A stretch of DNA of 64,000 nucleotides, from NCBI RefSeq assembly GCF_029490015.1, contig NZ_CP120468.1, positions 2,232,001-2,296,000 on the forward strand. The letters are read 5' to 3'. Numbering within the stretch: position 1 is the first letter of the stretch; every line of letters begins with the position of its first letter. Positions 15,157 to 23,780 of the stretch are shown piece after piece. This stretch comes from Halobaculum limi. GTDB taxonomy: Archaea > Halobacteriota > Halobacteria > Halobacteriales > Haloferacaceae. Under the pieces are notes generated by a model. It saw nothing but the letters and a program-made list of their open reading frames with translations. It searched no databases and was not told the origin of the DNA. A program made the translations under genes and the position numbers.

Positions 15157-16380
15157 TCACTCCTCGACGACGATGTCGAACCGAGCGCCGCCGGTCGAAC
15201 TCTCCCCTGCTTCGACCGACCACCCGTGCGCTTCGACCACCTGTTCGACGATAGAGAGGCCGATACCGGTGTTGTCGTCCTCACCGGTGGTACCGCGCTC
15301 GAAGAGCATCTCGGCGTCGCCCGGGAGGCCGCCACCGTCGTCGGCTACGTAAAACCCAGATCCATCGGGGCGGTCCGCGACAGTCACAGTCACGTCTTCG
15401 CCGCCGTGTTCGACGGCGTTGCGAAACAGGTTCGAGAGTGCGTCCGACAGTCTGGTCTCGTCTGCGTCGACGACGCCCGGCCCGTCGACTGACAGCGACG
15501 CTGTCCCGGTGTCGACGGTGTCCCACGCGTCGCGAGCGACGCGCCCGACACGCACTGACGCCGTCTCACCGATGTCTTGGCCGGCGCGGGCCAGGCCGAG
15601 GACGTTGTCGATGATACCGTCCATTCGGTCGGTGGCGCGGCGGGCCCGCTCGAAGTGTGCGGCCTCGCCGGTCTCCTCGGCCAACTCCAGCGACCCCATC
15701 ACGACGTTGAGCGGGTTCCTGAGGTCGTGCGAGACGACGCTGGCGAACTGTTCGAGGCGTTCGTTCTGCGCGGCGAGTCGGCGCTCACGCTCGACACGAG
15801 CCAACGAGTTCGCGATCATATCCGCGAGCGAGCGGACCAGCACCACTTCTTGATCGTGCCACTGCTCGCGTGGTTGGGGGCCGGCGAACACCAGCGCCCC
15901 CCACAGTTCCCAGTCGCGAACGATGGGAACGGCGAGGAGGCTCTCGACGTCGACGCCGCCGACTCGGAGGTCGGTCGGTGCGTCGTACGACGACCCGGAC
16001 GCCCGCGAGAATCGAACGACGCCGTCCTCGCGAACCTGTGTGAGCAAGGGGGCGATGTCTGTGACCTCGTCGGCCGCGTCGTCATCACTCGTCTCGCCGT
16101 CGCTCCAGTCGTAGCGGCGCTCGAACTCGCTCACGTCGGTGTCTTCCCCATCCGGGTCGACGTACACGGCCGCGTACTCGGCGTCGAGGCCAGTCGCGAC
16201 CGAACTGAGCGTCCACTCGAGTTTCGTGCGCAGTTCGTCCGGATTCGCAGAGATGAGCGTCGTCGATGCGTCGAGGACTAACGCCTGCAGGTCGGCGTGA
16301 CGCGCCGCCGCTCGTTCGGCCTCGGCCGCGTGGTCGGACGGACTCGGAGACGACGCGCCCCGGCCCGTTGCACCAGTCAT
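15157..16380 (-). CDS. GAF-domain sensor histidine kinase
   Basis: A 407-residue soluble kinase. Residues about 30-195 form a GAF-type sensor (SLLAVPIVRDWELWGALVFA). A short coiled linker leads to the dimerisation H-box VVSHDLRNPLN with His218. The catalytic domain (about 310-407) has the N-box NLFRNAVEHGG, VADDGGGLP and GIGLSIVEQVVEAHG. There is no membrane segment and no adjacent response regulator, so it is an orphan kinase as far as the window shows. It is divergent from the ABC exporter, 111 bases away. Confidence 0.92.
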   Translation of the reverse strand: MTGATGRGASSPSPSDHAAEAERAAARHADLQALVLDASTTLISANPDELRTKLEWTLSSVATGLDAEYAAVYVDPDGEDTDVSEFERRYDWSDGETSDDDAADEVTDIAPLLTQVREDGVVRFSRASGSSYDAPTDLRVGGVDVESLLAVPIVRDWELWGALVFAGPQPREQWHDQEVVLVRSLADMIANSLARVERERRLAAQNERLEQFASVVSHDLRNPLNVVMGSLELAEETGEAAHFERARRATDRMDGIIDNVLGLARAGQDIGETASVRVGRVARDAWDTVDTGTASLSVDGPGVVDADETRLSDALSNLFRNAVEHGGEDVTVTVADRPDGSGFYVADDGGGLPGDAEMLFERGTTGEDDNTGIGLSIVEQVVEAHGWSVEAGESSTGGARFDIVVEE

Positions 16381-16491
16381 ACCCGTCCCTTCGACGCGAC
16401 GTGTTTAGGAATAGCCCCCCGAGTATCACTGCTGAGTCTCCGACCGCGACCGGTCTGCATAAGGTGCAGGCGTCGGTTTCGATTCGTAATA

Positions 16492-18423
16492 ATGAGCGCC
16501 GAGGAGGAGAGCGCCTTCGACGTCTATCGCGACCGAGTCGACCGGCCGTTGTATCGGCTGTTCACGGAGTACGGACTCGACAAGTGGCCGTGGCTCGTCG
16601 TCGGGATGACCGCGAACGTCATCGCCCGGGGGTCTAGCCTCCTCCCACCGTTGGTGCTCGGTGTCGCCATCGACGCCGCCTTCACCGGCGACTCGCCGTA
16701 CACGCTGCCGCTGGTGCCGGCGGCGTGGCTCCCGACGAACGCGCCCGACGAGGTGCAGTTCTGGTTCTCGGCGTGGCTCATCGTCGGCGCGTTCGCCGTC
16801 ACCGCGGCGCTGACGTGGGTGTACGGCATCGCCGCCAACAACTTCGCCCACCGCGTGATGCACGACGTGCGGACGGACTCGTACGCGAAGATGCAGGACC
16901 TGTCGATGGCGTTCTTCGACGACAAGCAGACCGGCGAGGTGATGTCCGTCCTCAACAACGACGCGACCAACCTCGAACGCTTCCTCGACGACGCCCTCCA
17001 GAACTCCGTCCGCCTCGGCGTGATGCTGCTCGGTATCGGCATCGTCCTGTTCGAGCGGAACGCCCAACTGGCGGCCGTCACGCTCGTCGTCGTCCCCGGG
17101 ATGGTGCTGTTCACCTACTGGTTTATGAAGGCGGTCGAACCGCGCTACACCGCCCAACGCGAGGCCGTCGCAGACCTGAACACCCGCTTAGAGAACGCCC
17201 TCGGCGGCATCCAGTTGGTCAAGACGACCGGCACCGAAGACTACGAGACCGGGCGCGTCGAGGACACCTCCTACGACTACTTCCGCAAGACGCTCGCGAT
17301 GTTGCGCCTCAACTACGTCTACCGCCCGGGGATGGAACTGTTCGCCGGCATCGCGTTCGCTGCGACGTTCGTGGTCGGTGGGCTCTGGATCGTGACGGGG
17401 TCCGGCCCCGGTCCGCTGTCGGGCGAACTGCAGGCCGGAACCTTCGTCACCTTCCTGTTCCTCACCCAGCGGTTCGTCACGCCGCTCGCGGAGGTGTCGA
17501 ACATCGTCTCCCAGTACGAGAACGCGAAAGCCTCCTGTGAGCGCGTGTTCGGCCTGCAGGACATCCCCCGCGAGGTGACGGAGGTGGACGACCCCGTCGA
17601 CCTCACCGACGTCGCGGGCGACGTCGAGTACGACCACGTCGACTTCGCGTACGAGGACGAGGGCGAACAGATCCTCCACGACGTGGATTTCGCCGTGGAC
17701 GCCGGCGAGACGGTCGCACTCGTCGGCCCGACCGGCGCGGGTAAGTCGACCCTGCTGAAACTCCTGCTTCGCCTGTACGACGTGACCGACGGCGCGATCC
17801 GAATCGACGGCCACGACGTGCGCGAGGTGTCCTTGCGGAGCCTCCGCGAGTCGGTCGGCTACGTGAGTCAGGACACCTTCCTGTTCGACGGGACGGTCGG
17901 GGAGAACATCCGCTACGGCCAGTTCGACGCCGACGAAGCGTCGGTCGAGGAGGCCGCGAAAGCCGCGGAGGCCCACGAGTTCATCCAGAATCTCCCGAGA
18001 GGCTACGACACCCGGATCGGTGAGCGCGGCGTGAAACTCTCCGGCGGGCAGCGCCAGAGACTCTCCATCGCTCGCGTGATGTTACAGGATCCGGCGATCC
18101 TCGTCCTCGACGAGGCGACCAGCGCCGTCGACACCGAGACGGAGATGCTCATCCAGCGGAGTCTCGACCGCCTCGCAGAAGACCGCACGACGTTCGTCAT
18201 CGCCCATCGTCTCTCGACGGTGAAAGACGCCGACGAGGTGCTCGTGTTGGAGGGCGGCGAGGTGGTCGAACGCGGCGGCCACGACGAACTCCTTCGCGAC
18301 GACGGCCTGTACGCCAAACTGTGGGGCGTGCAGGCGGGTGAGATCGAGTCGCTCCCTGAGGAGTTCGTCGAACGCGCACGCAAGCGACAGGCCGAGACGC
18401 TGACCACGAGCGACGACGACTGA
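16492..18423 (+). CDS. ABC exporter, fused membrane and ATPase domains
   Basis: A 643-residue half-transporter. A six-helix ABC membrane domain spans about 25-350, and the ATPase domain has Walker A GPTGAGKST, signature LSGGQRQR, Walker B ILVLDEATSAVD and switch VIAHRLST. The start at 16492 follows a TATA-like CATAAGG about 28 bases upstream, fitting a leaderless mRNA; the open frame further upstream covers promoter DNA. It is probably a homodimer exporting a lipid, drug or metabolite. The FAD protein gene follows within 50 bases. A role in siderophore export is possible from context but not shown. Confidence 0.92.
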   Translation: MSAEEESAFDVYRDRVDRPLYRLFTEYGLDKWPWLVVGMTANVIARGSSLLPPLVLGVAIDAAFTGDSPYTLPLVPAAWLPTNAPDEVQFWFSAWLIVGAFAVTAALTWVYGIAANNFAHRVMHDVRTDSYAKMQDLSMAFFDDKQTGEVMSVLNNDATNLERFLDDALQNSVRLGVMLLGIGIVLFERNAQLAAVTLVVVPGMVLFTYWFMKAVEPRYTAQREAVADLNTRLENALGGIQLVKTTGTEDYETGRVEDTSYDYFRKTLAMLRLNYVYRPGMELFAGIAFAATFVVGGLWIVTGSGPGPLSGELQAGTFVTFLFLTQRFVTPLAEVSNIVSQYENAKASCERVFGLQDIPREVTEVDDPVDLTDVAGDVEYDHVDFAYEDEGEQILHDVDFAVDAGETVALVGPTGAGKSTLLKLLLRLYDVTDGAIRIDGHDVREVSLRSLRESVGYVSQDTFLFDGTVGENIRYGQFDADEASVEEAAKAAEAHEFIQNLPRGYDTRIGERGVKLSGGQRQRLSIARVMLQDPAILVLDEATSAVDTETEMLIQRSLDRLAEDRTTFVIAHRLSTVKDADEVLVLEGGEVVERGGHDELLRDDGLYAKLWGVQAGEIESLPEEFVERARKRQAETLTTSDDD

Positions 18424-18468
18424 TCTCGCTTCCGCACGCTTTTGCCGAATCGCGGACTCCCGACGGGT

Positions 18469-19281
18469 ATGCTCACCACCACGCTCGACACGAACGCTGA
18501 CTACGATGTTCTCGTCGTCGGTGGCGGCGTCGCCGGCCTCACCGCTGCGACGTACCTCGCGCGCGCCGACCTCGCCACCCTCGTCGTCGCTGGCGAAGAG
18601 TCGATCCTGCGCCGCAACGCCCACCTAGAGAACGTTCCCGGCTTCCCTGCCGGTGTCAACCCTCGCTTGTTCGCGGATATGCTCCGCGATCAGGCCGAGC
18701 ACAACGGCGCGACGGTTCGCACCGGACGAGTCGAAGGGATCACCGGGAGCGTCGGCGCGTTCACCGCCGCACTCGACAACGAGACGAGCGTCACCGCCGC
18801 CCGCGTCGTCGCCGCGTCGTGGGCCGACGCCGACTACCTCGACGGCCTCGGCGTCGAGATTCGCGAGGCGGGCAGCAAGCGCTACGTCGAGGACCACGGC
18901 CTCGGTCGCACGTCCGTCGACGGCGTGTACGCCGCCGGGCGACTCGCGGAGCAGTACCACCAGGCGGTCGTCGCCGCGGGCCACGGCGCGGAGGCCGCGA
19001 TCACCCTGATTCACGACACCGAGATACCATTCTATCACGACTGGGTCGTCCCCGAGGGCTACTTCACCGACCGCGGGCGGGAGGTTCCCCCTGGCTGTGA
19101 AGAGATCACCGCCGCCGAACAGGAGCGACGTGCCGCCACGGCCCGCGAGACGATGCGCGAGTACTTCGCGGAGCCACACCCCGACCGCCAGCGCACGCAC
19201 CCGAGCCTCGTCGACGACGACCTCGGACGCGTCGACCCCGAGTGGTACGAGGACGGCGGCGGTGGCGGCGGTGAAGAGTGA
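18469..19281 (+). CDS. Second FAD-dependent oxidoreductase-like protein lacking CxxC and NAD(P)H domain
   Basis: A 270-residue relative of the 8629 product. The FAD motif is VLVVGGGVAGLTAATYLARA. The position of the TrxR-type CxxC reads RRNAHLENVPGFPAG, with no cysteine. VTAARVVAASWADADYL is followed after about 35 residues by the closing FAD motif (VDGVYAAGRLAEQYHQAVVA), again without an NAD(P)H-binding Rossmann unit. The tail is polar and ends in a glycine run. The start at 18469 follows a T-rich TATA-like stretch. It probably forms a transcription unit with the exporter upstream or has its own promoter. Electron donor and substrate unknown. Confidence 0.75.
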   Translation: MLTTTLDTNADYDVLVVGGGVAGLTAATYLARADLATLVVAGEESILRRNAHLENVPGFPAGVNPRLFADMLRDQAEHNGATVRTGRVEGITGSVGAFTAALDNETSVTAARVVAASWADADYLDGLGVEIREAGSKRYVEDHGLGRTSVDGVYAAGRLAEQYHQAVVAAGHGAEAAITLIHDTEIPFYHDWVVPEGYFTDRGREVPPGCEEITAAEQERRAATARETMREYFAEPHPDRQRTHPSLVDDDLGRVDPEWYEDGGGGGGEE

Positions 19282-19353
19282 TCGGCTGAGAACTCGACCA
19301 CGGCGTCACCGGACGGCGAGGATTTACGACCGGGACCGTCCAAGGACGCCCCA

Positions 19354-20535
19354 ATGAGCGACCTCCTCGCCGACACCAACGTCGCCCTCGGCGTCTCCGG
19401 TTCCATCGCGGCGGTCAAAGTCGTCGAACTCGCGCACGAACTCCGTCGCCACGGGGCGTCGGTCCGTGCGGTGATGACCGACGCGGCGACCGGCATCGTC
19501 CACCCGTGGGCCGTCGAGTTCGCCACCGAACACGATGTCGTGACGGAGATCACCGGTCGCGTCGAACACGTCGAACTGTGCGGACGCGAAGGGTGGGCCG
19601 ACGTCTTCCTCCTCGCGCCGACGACCGCGAACACGGTCGGAAAGATCGCGTCTGCGGTCGACGACACGCCCGTCACGACTTGCGCGACGACCGCCCTGGG
19701 CGCTGGCGTCCCGGTCGTCTGTGCCCCCGCGATGCACGAACCGATGTACGACCACCCGGGCGTCCTCGACGCCATCGACCGCGTCGAGTCGTGGGGTGTC
19801 GAGTTCGTCGACCCGCGCATCGAGGAGGGGAAAGCGAAGATCGCAACCGAGGAGGCTATCGTCACCGCAACCGCCCGTGCCGCGGGTGACCGCCCCCTCG
19901 ACGGTCGGCACGTCGTCGTCACGTCGGGCGCGACCAGCGAGGCGGTCGACACCGTGCGTGTCCTCACGAACCGCGCCTCCGGGCGCACGGGCCGGGCGGT
20001 CGCTCGCGCACTCGCCGCCCGTGGTGCGGACGTGACGCTCCTTCACGACGCGAGCAGCGTCGGCGCCGACGACGTTCCCTACGCCGACGTGGTCGACGTA
20101 GAGTCGGCCGCCGAGATGACCGACGCGGCGATCGACGCTTGCGCGGACGCCGACGCACTGGTGTCGGCGGCGGCTATCTCCGATTACACCGTCGAGGCCG
20201 CCGCCGAGAAGATCCGGTCGGGGCAAGAGTCGCTCACCATCGAACTGACGCCGACGCGGAAACTCCTGGACGCCGTTCGAGAGACGTACCCCGACCTCAC
20301 GCTCGTCGGGTTCAAAGCCGAGAGTGAGGGCGACGACGACGACCTGATCGCACAGGCACGGGCGACGATCGAGCGAGTCGGTCTCGCGTTCTGCGTCGCC
20401 AACGACGCGTCGGTGATGGGCGAGGCGGGGACGCGCGCGCTGTTCGTCGCCAGCGACGATCACACGGCGTACACCGGGTCGAAGCTCGGATTGGGGCTTC
20501 GGGTCGCGTCGACGCTGGCCGAGGAGTTCGAGTGA
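19354..20535 (+). CDS. coaBC: Bifunctional phosphopantothenoylcysteine decarboxylase / phosphopantothenate-cysteine ligase
   Basis: A 393-residue CoA-biosynthesis enzyme. The N-terminal flavin (CoaC) domain begins VALGVSGSIAAVKVVELAHE and contains LLAPTTANTVGKIA and VVCAPAMHEPMYDHP. The C-terminal CoaB ligase starts at HVVVTSGATSEAVDTVRV, with the nucleotide-binding NRASGRTGRAVARA segment, and ends FEVASDDHTAYTGSK-like (LFVASDDHTAYTGSKLGLGL). Domain order and length match archaeal CoaBC. It stands between the FAD gene and the Mrp operon, on the same strand. Confidence 0.95.
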   Translation: MSDLLADTNVALGVSGSIAAVKVVELAHELRRHGASVRAVMTDAATGIVHPWAVEFATEHDVVTEITGRVEHVELCGREGWADVFLLAPTTANTVGKIASAVDDTPVTTCATTALGAGVPVVCAPAMHEPMYDHPGVLDAIDRVESWGVEFVDPRIEEGKAKIATEEAIVTATARAAGDRPLDGRHVVVTSGATSEAVDTVRVLTNRASGRTGRAVARALAARGADVTLLHDASSVGADDVPYADVVDVESAAEMTDAAIDACADADALVSAAAISDYTVEAAAEKIRSGQESLTIELTPTRKLLDAVRETYPDLTLVGFKAESEGDDDDLIAQARATIERVGLAFCVANDASVMGEAGTRALFVASDDHTAYTGSKLGLGLRVASTLAEEFE

Positions 20536-20700
20536 CCCGAACCGAGTCGTCGGATTCGGCGCTCCTCGCCGCCCTCGTCGGATCACAACGGTTTTTGCTC
20601 CTTTCACCCGAAGGCTCTTTCAACAGACCGTGACAGCAACCAGTTACCGATGCGTTCGCCCGTCTGGCGGGGGGGACACGCCGGCAGAACGGTGGTCGCG

Positions 20701-21711
20701 GTGACCGCCGGACACGTCCTCGTCCCCGTTGAGGAGTCGAACACGCTCCGCAACACGGTGGGCCACGTCGTCCGCCGCGCCGTCGAGTCCGGGGAACCGG
20801 CGACGATCCACTTCGTGTTTCCGCTCACTAGCCGCGGGAGGCTGGGAGGCGAGCGCGACACCGCCACCGCGCTGCTCGAACGGATCGAACTCTGGGTCAC
20901 AGAGGACCTCGAGGACACCGACCATCAGGTCACCGTCGAGACGGCGATCATCGGTGCCGACGAGTACCTGTTCAGCCCCGGCGACTACGCCGACGCCATC
21001 GCGGAGTACGCCGAGAGCCGAGGGATCGAGTCGGTCGTCCTCGACCCCGATTACTACCCGAGTGGGTCGACGCCCCTGTTGCCAGCGTTAGAGTGGGAGA
21101 TCCGAGGAACCGGCCTCGACGTTCGGGAGGCTCCGGTCGAACGCGAGACGCGCCGGACTCGGCTCGTCCGTCGATCCGGAACCGGGCAGTTCCTCCTGTT
21201 GTTCGGCCTCTCGCTGGGATTTTACCTCTTCCTCGCGGGGTCACTGTCGACGTACAATCTCGTCACCGGGACGGCTTCGGCGGCCGTCGTGGCGGCGGCG
21301 CTGTGGCACATCTCGCTGACGGGGCCGGTGCGTCCGCGTCGCCTCCTCGGCCAATTCGGACGGCTGTGCCTGTTCGCGCCGTACCTGCTGTACGAGATCG
21401 CAGTCGCCAACCTCCAGATAGCGTACGTCGTGCTCCACCCTTCGCTTCCGATCGACCCGGAGATGGTCGAGTTCGACGCCGACGTGTGGTCGACCCTGCC
21501 GGTGGCGACGCTGGCCAACAGCATCACCCTCACGCCGGGGACGCTCACCGTCGACGTGGAGAGTCGACACTTCACCATTCACACGCTCACGAAGGGGTCG
21601 CGGACAGACCTGCTCAGTGGGAGTCTGGAACGGGCGGTCCGGTTCGTCTTCTACGGGCGGTCTGCCGCCCGGCAGCCGACCCGAAACGAACGCGAGGGGG
21701 GTGAGGAATGA
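20701..21711 (+). CDS. mnhE: Mrp antiporter subunit E with N-terminal UspA-like domain
   Basis: First gene of an eight-gene Mrp cation/proton antiporter operon, about 336 residues. Residues 1 to about 150 are a soluble universal-stress-protein-like domain (HVLVPVEESNTLRNTVGHVV; IAEYAESRGIESVVLDPDYY). The last about 185 residues are MnhE proper, with membrane helices and FAPYLLYEIAVANLQIAYVV and LANSITLTPGTLTVDVE, both typical of MnhE. I chose the GTG at 20701 because it starts just before the UspA first strand; an ATG at 20650 would add 17 residues. Its stop overlaps the mnhF start (ATGA). Confidence 0.88.
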   Translation: MTAGHVLVPVEESNTLRNTVGHVVRRAVESGEPATIHFVFPLTSRGRLGGERDTATALLERIELWVTEDLEDTDHQVTVETAIIGADEYLFSPGDYADAIAEYAESRGIESVVLDPDYYPSGSTPLLPALEWEIRGTGLDVREAPVERETRRTRLVRRSGTGQFLLLFGLSLGFYLFLAGSLSTYNLVTGTASAAVVAAALWHISLTGPVRPRRLLGQFGRLCLFAPYLLYEIAVANLQIAYVVLHPSLPIDPEMVEFDADVWSTLPVATLANSITLTPGTLTVDVESRHFTIHTLTKGSRTDLLSGSLERAVRFVFYGRSAARQPTRNEREGGEE

Positions 21712-21983
21712 CGCTCATCACCGACGCCCTGCTGGCGACCGCAGCCGGGTTCGTCCTCATCTCCATCGTGATGCTGTACCGCGTCGTCAAGGGACCGACG
21801 ATGCAAGATCGCGTCATCGCGATGAACGTCGTCGGTTCGAACACGGTCGTGATCGCCGCGCTGTTTGCGGCCGCGACCGACACGCCGGGCGCACTCGACA
21901 TCGCGCTTGTGTACGCGCTGTTGAACTTCCTGATGAGCATCGCCATCTCGAAGTTCACCGTCGAACGCGGGGGTGTGCTGTAG
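21708..21983 (+). CDS. mnhF: Mrp antiporter subunit F
   Basis: A 91-residue, three-helix membrane protein. MLYRVVKGPTMQDRVIAMNV is the MnhF/PhaF signature (RxxxGPTxxDRVxAxN), and the end LNFLMSIAISKFTVERG matches the family. It overlaps mnhE by four bases and ends directly before mnhG, so the three are translated as a block. A structural subunit of the antiporter. Confidence 0.93.
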   Translation: MTLITDALLATAAGFVLISIVMLYRVVKGPTMQDRVIAMNVVGSNTVVIAALFAAATDTPGALDIALVYALLNFLMSIAISKFTVERGGVL

Positions 21984-22385
21984 ATGGTCACCATTCGTGA
22001 AGTGGCCGTGATCGCGTTACTCGCGGGATCGCTGTTCTTCGCCGCCGTCGCGGCCATCGGGCTGATCCGACTGCCCGACCTGTACGCCCGCGCCCACAGC
22101 GCCTCGAAGAGCGACACGCTCGGGGCGGTGCTCGCATTCGCTGCCGCCGCCGTCGCCCTCGGGGTTGACGCCGACACGCTGAAACTGGGCCTGCTGATCC
22201 TCTTTATGTTCATCACCAATCCGACGGCCGCCCACGCCATCGTCCGGGCGGCCGCAGAGGAAGGTATCGAACCGTGGACCGTCGACGACGCCGACGAGGC
22301 GACGCAGGCGGACGCGGACGCACCGACTGGCGACGCCGCAGACGGGACCGGTGACCCAGCCACCGACGGGGGTGAGCGCCGATGA
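21984..22385 (+). CDS. mnhG: Mrp antiporter subunit G
   Basis: A 133-residue membrane protein. The family block AAIGLIRLPDLYARAHSASK, followed by SDTLGAVLAFAA, identifies MnhG/PhaG. Three hydrophobic helices are followed by an acidic Asp/Ala tail of about 40 residues. Its ATG follows the mnhF stop with no gap, and its stop overlaps the next gene (ATGA). Confidence 0.93.
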   Translation: MVTIREVAVIALLAGSLFFAAVAAIGLIRLPDLYARAHSASKSDTLGAVLAFAAAAVALGVDADTLKLGLLILFMFITNPTAAHAIVRAAAEEGIEPWTVDDADEATQADADAPTGDAADGTGDPATDGGERR

Positions 22386-22915
22386 CGCCCATCGAACTCG
22401 TCCTCTTGGCGTTCGTCCTCGTGACGGCGGTGGCGACGGCACTGCTCCGAGACGTGCTCGCGGCGATCATCGCGTTCGCCGGATACAGCCTCGGCGTCGC
22501 CGTCATCTGGCTGCTGCTTCGCGCTCCCGACGTGGGACTGACCGAGGCGGCAGTCGGCGCGGGCGTGACGACGGTGTTGTTCCTGCTGACCATCGCCAAG
22601 ACCGTCCGGCCGCCGGGCGACGACCTGTTCGTCGACATCAACGTTCCGGCGCTCGGCGTCTCGGCGCTGCTCGTCGCCGCACTGGCAACGACACTGTCGG
22701 CACTCCCGCCGATCGGATCGTCGTCGACGCCGGTGGCGACCTCGCGAGTGACCCAGTACTACCTCGCGAACTCCTACGAGCAGACCGGCGTCGAGAACGC
22801 CGTCACCGCCGTGCTGGCTGCCTACCGTGGGTTCGACACCCTCGGCGAGGCAGTCGTGGTGTTCGCCGCACTTATCGGACTGCTGGTCGTGCTCGACCGG
22901 GGGGTGCTCGAATGA
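22382..22915 (+). CDS. Mrp antiporter DUF4040 subunit (detached MrpA C-terminal part)
   Basis: A 177-residue membrane protein with four to five helices. AIIAFAGYSLGVAVIWLLLR and APDVGLTEAAVGAGVTTVLF form the DUF4040/MbhD block. In bacterial Mrp this domain is the C-terminal part of the large MrpA protein; as a free-standing gene it is found in archaeal Mrp and MBH-type complexes. The conserved Glu in GLTEAAVGAG is expected to line the ion path. It overlaps both neighbours by four bases. Confidence 0.85.
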   Translation: MTPIELVLLAFVLVTAVATALLRDVLAAIIAFAGYSLGVAVIWLLLRAPDVGLTEAAVGAGVTTVLFLLTIAKTVRPPGDDLFVDINVPALGVSALLVAALATTLSALPPIGSSSTPVATSRVTQYYLANSYEQTGVENAVTAVLAAYRGFDTLGEAVVVFAALIGLLVVLDRGVLE

Positions 22916-23427
22916 GTTCCGCGACCGACGCCGACCGCAACGACCGCCTCGAGGTCGACTCGGACCGGTCCGGACGCCCATACGTCGAGAGCCCGATCAT
23001 TATGGCGACGGTTCGCATCGTCGCCCCGTTCGTGTTCTCGCTCGGCGCGTTCGTGATGTTTCACGGCGCTGACTCCGCAGGTGGCGGCTTCCAGGGCGGC
23101 GTCATCGTCGGGACGGTCATCCTGATGGTCGCCATCGCGTTCGGTATCGGGCCGACGCGTGAGTGGATATCCTCGTCGCTGTTGACGGTCGTCGTCGTCT
23201 CCGGCGTCCTCCTGTTCGCCGGTATCGGACTGCTCGCGCTCGTGTTCAACGGCGCGTTCCTGCAGTACGAGGTCATTCCGGTGTACGAGGCGACCAAGTA
23301 CGGGATCGAACTGGTCGAAGTCGGCATCGGTATCATCGTCTCCGGAACCGTCGTCGGCCTGTTCTTCGCGCTGGCCGCCGGCTACCGCACCGACAATGGT
23401 GTCGACGACGAGGAGGTGGAAGAATGA
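22912..23427 (+). CDS. mnhB: Mrp antiporter subunit B
   Basis: A 171-residue protein with an acidic cytoplasmic N-terminus of about 25 residues, then four helices. IVAPFVFSLGAFVMFHGADS and AGGGFQGGVIVGTVILM are the MnhB signature (G-H-x-x-P/S-GGGFQGG). Start and stop overlap the neighbouring genes (ATGA on both sides). A structural subunit of the complex. Confidence 0.92.
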   Translation: MSSATDADRNDRLEVDSDRSGRPYVESPIIMATVRIVAPFVFSLGAFVMFHGADSAGGGFQGGVIVGTVILMVAIAFGIGPTREWISSSLLTVVVVSGVLLFAGIGLLALVFNGAFLQYEVIPVYEATKYGIELVEVGIGIIVSGTVVGLFFALAAGYRTDNGVDDEEVEE

Positions 23428-23780
23428 TAGAGACCATCGCCGAGCGTGGCTACTTCGTGGCGGCGTTCCTGCTGATCGGGATCGGGTCGTACATGCTGAT
23501 CGGCGACCGGAACCTCGTGAAGAAGGTGATCGGGATGAACGTCTTCCAAGTCGGAATCTTCCTGTTCTTCGTCGCCTCCGCGTACATCACTGGCGCGTCG
23601 GCCCCGCTGCTCACGGAGCCAGCGCCGTACGTCAGCCCGTTACCGCACGTGCTCATCCTGACGGCCATCGTCGTCGGGGTGAGCCTCACTGCAGTGGCGC
23701 TGGGCCTGATCGTCCGCATCTACAGCGAGTACGGCACGCTTCGTGCCGACCTCATCGAGGGGGTGAGCGAGCGTGAGTGA
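23424..23780 (+). CDS. mnhC: Mrp antiporter subunit C (NuoK-like)
   Basis: A 118-residue, three-helix NuoK homologue. IGSYMLIGDRNLVKKVIGMN and the closing HVLILTAIVVGVSLTAVALG fit MnhC/NuoK. A strong GGAGGTGG ribosome site (23412-23419) lies four bases before the ATG. The gene overlaps mnhB at its start and the first mnhD at its end. Confidence 0.93.
   Translation: MIETIAERGYFVAAFLLIGIGSYMLIGDRNLVKKVIGMNVFQVGIFLFFVASAYITGASAPLLTEPAPYVSPLPHVLILTAIVVGVSLTAVALGLIVRIYSEYGTLRADLIEGVSERE

Noticed and set aside
16401-16425. TTTAGGAATAGCCCC upstream of the ABC exporter as a further metal box
   Set aside because: Only the left half-site fits; there is no CCnAAA at the right distance.
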